From a bacterium (lineage in GTDB: Bacteria; AUK180): a stretch of 7,424 bases of DNA. The stretch is from contig JAGGYO010000293.1 of NCBI GenBank assembly GCA_021162505.1, positions 1 through 7,424 on the forward strand, written 5' to 3'. Below, one piece after another: positions 1-6,390 of this stretch. Below the pieces are notes generated by a model that worked only from the letters and a program-made list of their open reading frames with translations, ran no database searches and was not told the DNA's origin. A program made the position numbers and the translations under genes. Positions within the stretch are counted from its first letter, which is position 1; the number at the start of each line of letters is the position of its first letter.

Positions 1-469
1 TATTTCTTTCCATTTTAATGGAGAAATTCCCAAGAATATACTTCTTTTCCTTAAAAAATATTAATAATGCACCGATGGTCAAAATAAATAATAATGAAAT
101 AATAATTACATTATAAAACAAGCCCAAAATACCAATAATAAAAACAAGAAATGCCAAAAAAATAAATCCTGTTCCTAATGAGAAAAGTATCCTTTGCAAA
201 GAACCATCATGATCTATTTTATATCTTTTCAAAATAAAATATCCCATATTAAGTGATATGAAATAAATAAGCGATAATAAGAATAGAGCTTTAAATATCC
301 AAAAAAGATTTTTAAAAAAGATCATAGGTCTAATATCCTTTAAGACCTTAATGAATAGATTGAATATCAATAAGAGATCAAATGGTATGAACCTGTAGTA
401 GGTTATGAGGACAATGGATGCCCATAAAAATAAAAGTAAAAAAAATAAGATCCGTAGGTTCTTCTTCAT
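1..469 (-). CDS. Multi-pass membrane protein, N-terminal 156 residues (3' end outside window)
   Basis: An open frame starts at ATG 469-467 and runs without a stop to the window edge, so only the N-terminal part is seen. The start overlaps the stop of the upstream gene as ATGA; no Shine-Dalgarno is visible, so translation probably depends on coupling. Visible features are a short basic N-terminus (MKKNLR), a hydrophobic helix at about residues 7-24, another hydrophobic patch at about 28-42, and transmembrane helices at about 59-79, 94-116 and 119-139, with polar loops such as KRYKIDHDGS at 81-90. The stretch around 96-118 (LFSLGTGF then IIGILGLFY) is reminiscent of N-terminal helices in integral-membrane glycosyltransferase-like proteins (GT-C/ArnT-like) of uncultured bacteria. 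That resemblance is from memory and weak. Position at the end of an LPS sugar operon suggests an envelope glycan role, but no catalytic motif is in view. Confidence 0.75.
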   Translation of the reverse strand, partial: MKKNLRILFFLLLFLWASIVLITYYRFIPFDLLLIFNLFIKVLKDIRPMIFFKNLFWIFKALFLLSLIYFISLNMGYFILKRYKIDHDGSLQRILFSLGTGFIFLAFLVFIIGILGLFYNVIIISLLFILTIGALLIFFKEKKYILGNFSIKMERN

Positions 470-864
470 TTTTTAATATTTTCATTATACCATTTGATAA
501 GATTCAATGCCGCCTTGATATTTGCAATTGATTTAATGAAAAGTTTTTTTAGATTGGGATCAGTTAGGGTAGCAAGTTTGTTATATATCTCTTTGTACTG
601 TGCTCTTAGGAATTCATCAGCGTGGTGTAAACACTTTATTCCGGAATTCATATTGTTTACCAATGCTTCCATTTCAGCATTGAGGTAAAAATTAAAATCG
701 GTTTTATTGTCCCATAGAGCCATGAAAAGATTTGTTTTATCCCTTCCTATTTCGCATGTAAATTGTAATTGAGGGTCGGATTCTATAATGGATAGTGACG
801 CATTTTCGGGATTGCCGAAATAATAGACCGTCATATTATTAAGTACTTCTTTTTTTATCTCCAT
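466..864 (-). CDS. Unrecognised 132-residue cytoplasmic protein
   Basis: I do not recognise this family. The predicted protein is soluble: no signal peptide and no membrane segment. The first half (about residues 1-65) reads as alternating beta-type stretches (MTVYYFG, QLQFTCEIG, DFNFYLNAEME). The second half (about 75-130) is helical and charged, ending in a basic tail (WYNENIKK). Two adjacent histidines are at 80-81 and single cysteines at 37 and 78, with no metal-site pattern. The ATG at 864 starts 11 nt after the kdsA stop and lacks a clear Shine-Dalgarno; a second ATG at 834 (residue 11) is possible but no better. Its stop overlaps the start of the following membrane-protein gene by ATGA, so the two are probably co-translated and may work together. 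It does not look like KdsC or KdsD, which often neighbour kdsA. Confidence 0.7.
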   Translation of the reverse strand: MEIKKEVLNNMTVYYFGNPENASLSIIESDPQLQFTCEIGRDKTNLFMALWDNKTDFNFYLNAEMEALVNNMNSGIKCLHHADEFLRAQYKEIYNKLATLTDPNLKKLFIKSIANIKAALNLIKWYNENIKK

Positions 865-875
865 ATTCTATTCTA

Positions 876-1658
876 CTATAAAATGTAAAAAATTTCCAAT
901 ACTTTTTTTAATAACTTTTTTACAGAACTTAAAGGATAAATATTAGCAGCATCAGAGGGGGAAGAATCAGGGTCAAAATGTGTCTCAATGAACAACCCGT
1001 CTGCGCCGGCACTTATTGCTGCTTTTGCGATAATTGGAACAAATTCCCTATTTCCCAATGTTCTATTTCCACCGGCTCCTGGCAATTGCACCGAATGTGT
1101 GGCATCAATGATCACGGGGACATTGTACTCTTTCATTATGGGAATGGATGTCATGTCTACCACAAGTTTATTATATCCGAAAGTAGTGCCTCTCTCGGTG
1201 ATCCAAATTTTTTTATTACCCGTGGAGCCAACCTTTTCAATGATATTTTTTACTTCATAAGGAGAAAGAAATTGCCCCTTCTTTACATTTATCGTCTTTC
1301 CCGAACCACCGGCAGCAAGCAATAGATCCGTTTGTCGGCACAGGAATGCCGGTATTTGGATAATATCGGCAACCTTAGATATTGGATCAATCTGAGATGG
1401 CAAGTGTATATCGGTTGTGATCTTAAAACCAAATTTCTCTTTTACTTCTCTTAAAATGTCCAAACCCTTTTCCATTCCGGGACCTCGAAATGAATTTACA
1501 CTGGAACGATTGGCTTTATCAAAAGACGCTTTAAAATAAAAATCAATATTATCAAGATCTTTTATAACTTGTTTTAATCCCTTTGCGATCTTTATAGTAA
1601 TATCTCTATTCTCTATCACGCACGGTCCGGCTATGAATTTAAATTTTTTCTTTGTCAT
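876..1658 (-). CDS. kdsA: 3-deoxy-8-phosphooctulonate (Kdo-8-phosphate) synthase, metal-dependent type
   Basis: KdsA condenses phosphoenolpyruvate with arabinose-5-phosphate to give Kdo-8-phosphate, the first committed step toward Kdo of the LPS inner core, in the cytoplasm. The 260-residue protein covers the whole TIM-barrel family. Visible motifs are AGPCVIEN (10-17), KASFDKANRSS (43-53), FRGPGMEKGL (57-66), TDIHLP (82-87), QIPAFLCRQTDLL (101-113), GTTFGYNKLVVDM (157-169), DATHSVQLPGAGG (185-197) and FIETHFDPDSSPSDAAN (223-239). Cys13 in GPCVIE marks the metal-dependent class, as in Aquifex aeolicus KdsA; the E. coli enzyme has Asn there. The matching ligands would be His188, Glu225 and Asp236, all present. 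The start is well supported by GGAGG nine bases upstream. The gene overlaps the 3' end of kdsB by 20 nt. The C-terminus (KKVLEIFYIL) is the least conserved part. Confidence 0.97.
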   Translation of the reverse strand: MTKKKFKFIAGPCVIENRDITIKIAKGLKQVIKDLDNIDFYFKASFDKANRSSVNSFRGPGMEKGLDILREVKEKFGFKITTDIHLPSQIDPISKVADIIQIPAFLCRQTDLLLAAGGSGKTINVKKGQFLSPYEVKNIIEKVGSTGNKKIWITERGTTFGYNKLVVDMTSIPIMKEYNVPVIIDATHSVQLPGAGGNRTLGNREFVPIIAKAAISAGADGLFIETHFDPDSSPSDAANIYPLSSVKKLLKKVLEIFYIL

Positions 1659-2361
1659 TTAAAATATCCTCCACTGCTTTTAAATCATTTTCCGTATCAA
1701 CGCCAATTGTATCTTCGGGTAATCTTGTAATGAATATCTTATATCCATGCTCGATGATCCGCAATTGTTCCAATTTTTCCGACACCTCATTTGCTAAAGG
1801 CAATAATTTCATATAGGTTTTTACAAAGTCTCTTCTGTAAAGATAAACACCTATATGCTTAAAATAAGGTCCTCTATATGGAATAGGAGATCTTGAAAAA
1901 TAAATAGCTTCATCCTTATCATTGAAGATCACCTTTACATTATTCGGATCTTTTGCAGAAACATTATTTAATGGGAAATAGAAAGTTCCGCAGACAAATC
2001 TATCATCATCTTTTGGAAATTCATTAAATAATAGATCAATGTTTTCACCTCTGAAAAGCGGTTCATCACCCTGCAAATTAAAGATGAATTCATATTCTGA
2101 CAATTGGCCTAAGACAGAGGCGAGTCGCTCTGTTCCACTCTTGACATTCTCCGGTGTCATTATAACCTTGCCGTGGAATCCTTCAACTGCTGTTTTTATC
2201 TCACTATCGGATGTTAAAACAAATACATCATTTGAAAACTTACTATTATTTGCATTTTCCCATACATATTGAAGCATGGGTTTACCATTGATGTTTTTTA
2301 ATGGTTTATTGGGAAATCTTTGTGAAGCCATTCTGACGGGAATTACAGTACAAAGTTTCAC
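1639..2361 (-). CDS. kdsB: 3-deoxy-manno-octulosonate cytidylyltransferase (CMP-Kdo synthetase)
   Basis: KdsB activates Kdo with CTP to CMP-Kdo, the donor for Kdo transferase at lipid A. The 240-residue protein is full length. Family motifs in order: IPVRMASQRFPNKPL (7-21, nucleotide-binding loop), INGKPML (24-30), SGTERLA (75-81), NLQGDEP (95-101, metal/CTP site), NNVKVIF (140-146), YFSRSPIPY (154-162), KHIGVYLYRR (168-177), EKLEQLR (195-201) and GVDTENDL (220-227). The segment between PIPY and HIGVY is shorter than in E. coli KdsB, which has an additional loop there. The start codon is GTG at 2361, overlapping the rfaE2 stop as GTGA, with a GAGGG just upstream at slightly short spacing. Its 3' end runs 20 nt into kdsA, its pathway neighbour. 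Confidence 0.97.
   Translation of the reverse strand: MKLCTVIPVRMASQRFPNKPLKNINGKPMLQYVWENANNSKFSNDVFVLTSDSEIKTAVEGFHGKVIMTPENVKSGTERLASVLGQLSEYEFIFNLQGDEPLFRGENIDLLFNEFPKDDDRFVCGTFYFPLNNVSAKDPNNVKVIFNDKDEAIYFSRSPIPYRGPYFKHIGVYLYRRDFVKTYMKLLPLANEVSEKLEQLRIIEHGYKIFITRLPEDTIGVDTENDLKAVEDILNDKEKI
1668..1672 (-). promoter_or_regulatory. Strong Shine-Dalgarno for kdsA inside kdsB
   Basis: GGAGG ends nine bases before the kdsA ATG (1658) and lies within the last codons of kdsB. It fixes the kdsA start despite the 20-nt gene overlap. It is the longest anti-SD match I noted in the window, consistent with independent ribosome loading at kdsA. Confidence 0.8.
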
Positions 2362-2834
2362 AAACCCTCGTTTTTTATCTTGTTTATGATCTCGGTAGAA
2401 CTTATTTCATGAATAAAAGGGATAACTTCTACCTTGCCTCCATAGCTTTTCACGAGTTCGGCACCCACTATATTATCCTGATTATAATCACCACCTTTTA
2501 CCAGAATATGGGGTTCTATCTTTTTAATTAAATCAATGGGAGTGTCTTGTGAAAATCCTATGATATGGTCGATAAAATTAAAATAAGATAAAAATAGAGC
2601 ACGGTCCTCGAATGCAATGAGCGGTCTTGAATTCCCTTTCAATCTTTTTATTGAATCATCAGTATTTAAACCGAGAATAAAGATATTACCTAAAAGCGAA
2701 GTTTTTTTTAGATAATCCAAATGGCCTATATGCAATATGTCAAAGCAGCCGTTGGTAAAAACGATGGTATTTTTTCTTTCCTTTAGCTTTTTCAATAAAG
2801 GTAAAAATTCGTTTATATCTTTATATATTTTCAC
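2358..2834 (-). CDS. rfaE2: D-glycero-beta-D-manno-heptose 1-phosphate adenylyltransferase
   Basis: This enzyme transfers AMP from ATP to heptose-1-phosphate to form ADP-D-glycero-D-manno-heptose, precursor of the LPS inner-core heptose. The 158-residue protein matches a stand-alone version of the C-terminal half of bifunctional HldE. Visible are the cytidylyltransferase-like nucleotide-binding motif GCFDILHIGH (29-38, containing HIGH), LNTDDSIKRLKG (56-67, substrate and phosphate contact), R70-P with EDRA (76-79), KGGDY (113-117) and the C-terminal ISSTEII (144-150), equivalent to the family's STTxII motif. The start is a GTG at 2834, one base after the rfaE1 stop and without a clear Shine-Dalgarno, so reinitiation after rfaE1 is likely. 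It overlaps kdsB by GTGA. Related glycerol-3-phosphate cytidylyltransferases share the first motif, but context favours heptose. Confidence 0.95.
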   Translation of the reverse strand: MKIYKDINEFLPLLKKLKERKNTIVFTNGCFDILHIGHLDYLKKTSLLGNIFILGLNTDDSIKRLKGNSRPLIAFEDRALFLSYFNFIDHIIGFSQDTPIDLIKKIEPHILVKGGDYNQDNIVGAELVKSYGGKVEVIPFIHEISSTEIINKIKNEGL

Positions 2835-2835
2835 T

Positions 2836-3795
2836 TTAATTATTGGATATTATTTCTTTGATAATATCGGGTGTGGGAGCGGCAGCACCTAATTGAGTTA
2901 CAACATAACTTGCACCATAATTAGCCAGTATAGCACTCTCAATAGATGATAACCCGGAAGCTAAGCCTAATGTAAAAAGTGCAACCACGGTATCACCGGC
3001 TCCGGTAACATCATAGACCTTTTTTACTTTGGTGGGGATAAAATGAACTTTTTTATCATATAGGATCATCCCGTGCTTTCCCAGGGTTAAAAGAACCATT
3101 TTATTACCACACGCATTCTGAGTTCTTTTTACCAATTCCTCGTAAGGTAGGGATTTTTTTATACGAAGTAATTGCTCCGCCTCATTGAGATTGGGAGTTA
3201 AGCAAAAGCTTCCTTTGTAAAAAGAGATATTTCTTGTTGGATGTGGATCAGAAATGGTGGGAATATTTTTTTTATTTGCAAAACGCACTATATTTTCCAT
3301 TGTGCTCTTTTTTATCAAACCCTTATTGTAATCCTCAATAATGATGGCGTCAATATGATTTTTTTCAAGAACCTTTTTTATATGAGGAAAGATCTTATAC
3401 TTATTATTATCCGGGTCATAATCAATTCTAAGCATTTGTTGGTTCAATGCAATAACCCTTTCCTTAATATTCGTTTTAAAATCCTTCTTCTCTATTAAAT
3501 ATTGTGATGAAATACTATTCTTATTTAATAAGGGAAAAAGGATCGAAGTTGCCTGATCAGTACCTGAAAGCCCAATTAATATAGGTACGCCACCCATATA
3601 GGCAATATTCTTTGCCACATTAGCAGCCGCGCCTAATTTATATTCAATGTTATTCGCTTTCACCACAGGCACCGGAGCTTCGGGAGAAATTCTATTTACC
3701 TCTCCATAAACATATTTATCCAAAATAATATCACCAATGACAGCGATCTTTTTACCCTTGAGATTTTTTAATTTTGATAGTATGATTCTGTTCAT
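2836..3795 (-). CDS. rfaE1: D-glycero-beta-D-manno-heptose-7-phosphate kinase
   Basis: A PfkB/ribokinase-family sugar kinase that phosphorylates heptose-7-phosphate at C1 in ADP-heptose synthesis. The 319 residues correspond to the N-terminal kinase half of HldE. Diagnostic features are GDIILDKYVYGEVNRISPE (21-39) continuing into APVPV, LGAAANVAKN (54-63), EDYNKGLI (154-161), SDPHP (182-186), TPNLNEAE (200-207), TLGKHGM (237-243), and the PfkB ATP/anion-hole signature DVTGAGDTV (262-270), with Asp268 as catalytic base. The start ATG shares one base with the galT stop (TAATG), and a GAAGG lies seven bases upstream. The rfaE2 GTG follows after a single base, so the two halves of HldE are encoded as separate but adjacent, coupled genes. 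The N-terminal motif separates it clearly from generic ribokinases. Confidence 0.96.
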   Translation of the reverse strand: MNRIILSKLKNLKGKKIAVIGDIILDKYVYGEVNRISPEAPVPVVKANNIEYKLGAAANVAKNIAYMGGVPILIGLSGTDQATSILFPLLNKNSISSQYLIEKKDFKTNIKERVIALNQQMLRIDYDPDNNKYKIFPHIKKVLEKNHIDAIIIEDYNKGLIKKSTMENIVRFANKKNIPTISDPHPTRNISFYKGSFCLTPNLNEAEQLLRIKKSLPYEELVKRTQNACGNKMVLLTLGKHGMILYDKKVHFIPTKVKKVYDVTGAGDTVVALFTLGLASGLSSIESAILANYGASYVVTQLGAAAPTPDIIKEIISNN

Positions 3796-4823
3796 TAAAA
3801 CGCCTTCTTTATTTCCTGCGTAGCTATTTCAGGAGGTAAATGATTTATATAAACGCCGGTACCCCATTCAAAGCCGGTAATATTGACAATACGAGGAATG
3901 ATCTCAAAATGCCAATGAAAATCACTCCTTATGGTCGTCCAATATCCCTCTTGAGGGATAAGATTGGGAGTATCGTGTAATAATAAATTAAAACTAAAAT
4001 CATTTGCAAGTATCTTTTGCAATGTTCTGAAAAATCTTTTCATCAATTGGGATAATTCCAGTATCTCTTCCTTGCTGATAGTGGTAAAATCATGTGAATG
4101 CTTCAATGGAAGTATCCAAGTTTCAAATGGAAACCGAGGAGCCCAGGGAGAAAGTAAAATAAAATGCTTTCCTTTCCAAATTACCCTTTCATCAAGTTTC
4201 AATTCCTGTTTTATTATATCGCAAAAAATACATCTTTCCTTTATTTTATAATGGAATCTTGCTCCTTCCAATTCTTCTTTTATCTTTTTAGGAACAATAG
4301 GTAGAGCAATTACTTGAGAATGGGGATGATGAATGGAGGATGCTCCTGCTTTTTTCCCGTGATTTTTGAAGATCAGTACATAACGGAACCTTTTGTCATT
4401 TTTAAGGTCAATTATTCTATCCCTGTATGCCCAAAGAATTTTTTCTACCTGATTGCTTGACATAGTTCCAAGCGTGGTATCATGATCGGGTGTCTCTACA
4501 ATGATCTCATGTGCACCAAGACCGGTGATGGAATCGTATATTCCAAAACCCTTATGCTCAAACTCGCCTTCAATATGAAGTAAAGGTGAATGAGCGGGAA
4601 ATCCTCTTACCCACCATGAGCTCATATTGTTCTCAGGAGCTCTATAGGAAAATATTTCATTGGGAGTCATATTCTCATGTCCCGGACAGAACGGACAATT
4701 TTCCTTGGAAACATATTTCACATTATTTTCTACTTTCTCCCTATAATCATAGGGTCTTCTTGATCTTTCGGTTGCTATAATGATCCATGAATTGGTAATG
4801 GGATCCTTTCTGAATTCGGGCAT
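3795..4823 (-). CDS. galT: GalT-family hexose-1-phosphate uridylyltransferase (galactose-1-phosphate uridylyltransferase type)
   Basis: A HIT-superfamily nucleotidylyltransferase. The classical reaction swaps UMP between UDP-glucose and galactose-1-phosphate (Leloir pathway) through a uridylylated histidine. The 342-residue protein begins with FRKDPITNSWIIIATER (4-20) and has the first zinc pair C43-P-F-C46, TPDHD (111-115, His114 as the likely third ligand), and the active-site HPHSQ (166-170), where His168 is the expected nucleophile; E. coli has HPHGQ. A second CxxC (198-201, RCIFCDII), PWAPRFPFETWILP (226-239) and HWHFEIIPR (303-311) complete the fold. The CxxC in the C-terminal half and the FHWHFE motif suit the widespread bacterial subgroup rather than the E. 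coli form, so the nucleotide or sugar could differ (for example an ADP-sugar phosphorylase activity). The ATG directly follows the upstream stop (TAA-ATG) and has AGGAG eight bases ahead. No galK or galE is in the window. Confidence 0.88.
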   Translation of the reverse strand: MPEFRKDPITNSWIIIATERSRRPYDYREKVENNVKYVSKENCPFCPGHENMTPNEIFSYRAPENNMSSWWVRGFPAHSPLLHIEGEFEHKGFGIYDSITGLGAHEIIVETPDHDTTLGTMSSNQVEKILWAYRDRIIDLKNDKRFRYVLIFKNHGKKAGASSIHHPHSQVIALPIVPKKIKEELEGARFHYKIKERCIFCDIIKQELKLDERVIWKGKHFILLSPWAPRFPFETWILPLKHSHDFTTISKEEILELSQLMKRFFRTLQKILANDFSFNLLLHDTPNLIPQEGYWTTIRSDFHWHFEIIPRIVNITGFEWGTGVYINHLPPEIATQEIKKAF

Positions 4824-6032
4824 TTAATTCTCTCCTTTTTTGATTATATCATTAAAAACATTGTAAATCAAAAATTGAGATAATTTTATATTTTTGCTCA
4901 ATTCACTGAAAGAAGTTGTTAATTCATAATGATCTTTTCTCTTTACCAATAAGGGAAAATGGTCAAAACCATCATAAATGGAGATCCTATTATTTACATC
5001 GGGTAATTTCTTTATCTTCATATTAAATTCAAGATATTTCTTCCTTCCAAAAATGAAACGAGCATTATGTATTTTATAATAAAATATCGAGGAATAGTTA
5101 GCGCCGGACATAGCATCAATCACGGCTTTCTTATTCCCATATTCAATTGTGAGAATATCTTTACTCCCATGAACATAAGCACAAAGAAAACCTCTATCCA
5201 AAAAATATTTATTCAAATTCTGAAAAATACTATCAGGATATCCTTTTGGTAAGGAGATCTTCACAATATTTTTATCAAGGAATATTATTGAGGTCTTTAT
5301 TCTTCTCTCTGCCCCGTCTGACGGATGGTTCAATATTTTGTAGAAATTGCCCTTCCTAATAATTAGTTCTGATGACCCGCCGCCGTCAAGTGCAATAGCA
5401 TTATAACATTTATATTCCTTGAAAAGTCGAGCGAAATGGATCTCATCAATACCCAGTGAGTTCAATCGTCTTCCGTCAACGACAATGAGATAAATATAAT
5501 TCTTTGAGATCCCAATGCCGCTCATTGGATTTCTTTTACTTTTTTTTGCAATAACGCGTCCATTTTTTATTAAAATGTTTCCACCTGATAATATAGCCCT
5601 GTATTTTCTTGCCAGGTTATAAGTAAGGTTTGAGGGCTTAATATATTTAAATGAAATACCTCCGTTATGTGAAATTAATATTGACCAACGCCATTTAACA
5701 TTTTTTTTTGCGTATATTCTTCCGTTTATTGCTAATATACCAAGTATCTCATTATTTTCCCTTCCGAAGAAACCGGCGTTTATTCCGGAGATCCCATTTT
5801 TCTTTTTTATCATTTTGGAAAGAGGCATTACCTCATTTTCCGGGGCTGCCATTATAATAGGTTGATAAGCTCCCTTTTTCACCTTTATTATGGAAACTTG
5901 CAATGGATTACCAAACTTCCATATATAACTTTTCTTAATGACCTCAATATTTTTATTGGCAAATACGGGTAAAAAGAATAAGAAAACAAAAATGACAAAA
6001 CTATATTTTAAATGAATTAAAATTCTTTTCAT
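4824..6032 (-). CDS. Exported phosphodiester glycosidase (NAGPA) domain protein
   Basis: The NAGPA domain (named after human N-acetylglucosamine-1-phosphodiester alpha-N-acetylglucosaminidase) hydrolyses sugar phosphodiesters; bacterial members are thought to act on cell-surface polymers. The 402-residue product starts with a Sec signal peptide: basic MKRILIHLK, hydrophobic core about 11-22, and likely cleavage after PVFA (residue 25). The domain spans about 80-252: SGINAGFFG (82-90), ILSGGNILIKNGRV (147-160), NPMSGIGIS (168-176), VVDGR (184-188), the hallmark LDGGGSSEL (215-223), and NHPSDGAERRI (235-245). Residues 253-402 form a C-terminal part I do not recognise. I chose ATG 6032 over the upstream in-frame ATG 6077 because AAGGGA lies seven bases before it and because the longer form puts 15 extra residues before the signal peptide. 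It overlaps the EIIA gene by 32 nt and abuts galT. Confidence 0.9.
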   Translation of the reverse strand: MKRILIHLKYSFVIFVFLFFLPVFANKNIEVIKKSYIWKFGNPLQVSIIKVKKGAYQPIIMAAPENEVMPLSKMIKKKNGISGINAGFFGRENNEILGILAINGRIYAKKNVKWRWSILISHNGGISFKYIKPSNLTYNLARKYRAILSGGNILIKNGRVIAKKSKRNPMSGIGISKNYIYLIVVDGRRLNSLGIDEIHFARLFKEYKCYNAIALDGGGSSELIIRKGNFYKILNHPSDGAERRIKTSIIFLDKNIVKISLPKGYPDSIFQNLNKYFLDRGFLCAYVHGSKDILTIEYGNKKAVIDAMSGANYSSIFYYKIHNARFIFGRKKYLEFNMKIKKLPDVNNRISIYDGFDHFPLLVKRKDHYELTTSFSELSKNIKLSQFLIYNVFNDIIKKGEN

Positions 6033-6390
6033 TAATATTTCCCTTTTTATTTTGAATGAAAATAGCCAATTCCGCAAGTAGCCTATTCAGCATTTTTCTT
6101 GATTTTGTCAGGATAAAAAATACCCTATTCACTGTTTCAGAGTGTTTTTTACCCCAATAAATGGGATTTCTCAATCTTATAAAGATCAATAATTCTTCTT
6201 CAAGCCCATCATATATGGTATGTGGAACTCCAATATTGATATCGAGAATAGTGGGAGAAATATCCTCTCGTTTTTTCAGATCATCTATGATCTTTTCTGT
6301 TTGAAATTTAATAGAGCGTTTAATAATATTCTCGATCAATATATTCTTATCATTATAATCATTATCAATATCGTAAAAGAGCTTTTTCAC
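6001..6390 (-). CDS. PTS EIIA domain protein (type 2, PtsN/fructose-like), short form
   Basis: EIIA type-2 domains accept a phosphate from HPr-type carriers on a histidine and pass it to an EIIB or act as regulators, as PtsN (EIIA-Ntr) does. The 129-residue protein shows the core: LKKREDISPT (38-47), the active-site segment NIGVPHT (52-58) with phospho-acceptor His57, then a hydrophobic strand ELLIFIRLRNPIYWG (66-80) and VNRVFFILTKS (88-98), followed by a helix (101-114). The region before the histidine is about 10-15 residues shorter than in PtsN or EIIA-Mtl, mainly at the N-terminus. The start is GTG at 6390, overlapping the era stop as GTGA, with only a weak GGGA upstream. No EIIB, EIIC, HPr or EI is in the window, so a regulatory role is more likely than sugar transport; this is inference. 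Confidence 0.78.
   Translation of the reverse strand: MKKLFYDIDNDYNDKNILIENIIKRSIKFQTEKIIDDLKKREDISPTILDINIGVPHTIYDGLEEELLIFIRLRNPIYWGKKHSETVNRVFFILTKSRKMLNRLLAELAIFIQNKKGNINEKNFNSFKI
6040..6045 (-). promoter_or_regulatory. Shine-Dalgarno that sets the start of the NAGPA gene
   Basis: AAGGGA is seven bases upstream of ATG 6032 and lies inside the 3' end of the EIIA gene. The alternative ATG at 6077 would place 15 non-signal residues before the basic, hydrophobic export signal, so this site decides the start. Confidence 0.7.

Noticed and set aside
484..492. Second TGGTATAAT (minus strand) just before the membrane-protein gene
   Set aside because: It encodes Trp-Tyr-Asn in the 132-residue protein and has no plausible -35 at 16-18 bp; a codon coincidence is likely.
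978..1325. Plus-strand open frames opposite kdsA (also 988-1260)
   Set aside because: They are antisense to a complete, motif-rich kdsA, contain no recognisable domain, and overlap each other in different frames.
2039..4780. Plus-strand open frames opposite kdsB, rfaE1 and galT
   Set aside because: All are short, have no coherent domain content, and lie opposite full-length conserved genes.
6033..6077. Longer start (ATG 6077) for the NAGPA-domain gene
   Set aside because: It adds 15 residues in front of a well-formed signal peptide and enlarges the overlap with the EIIA gene to 77 nt, while ATG 6032 has AAGGGA at good spacing.
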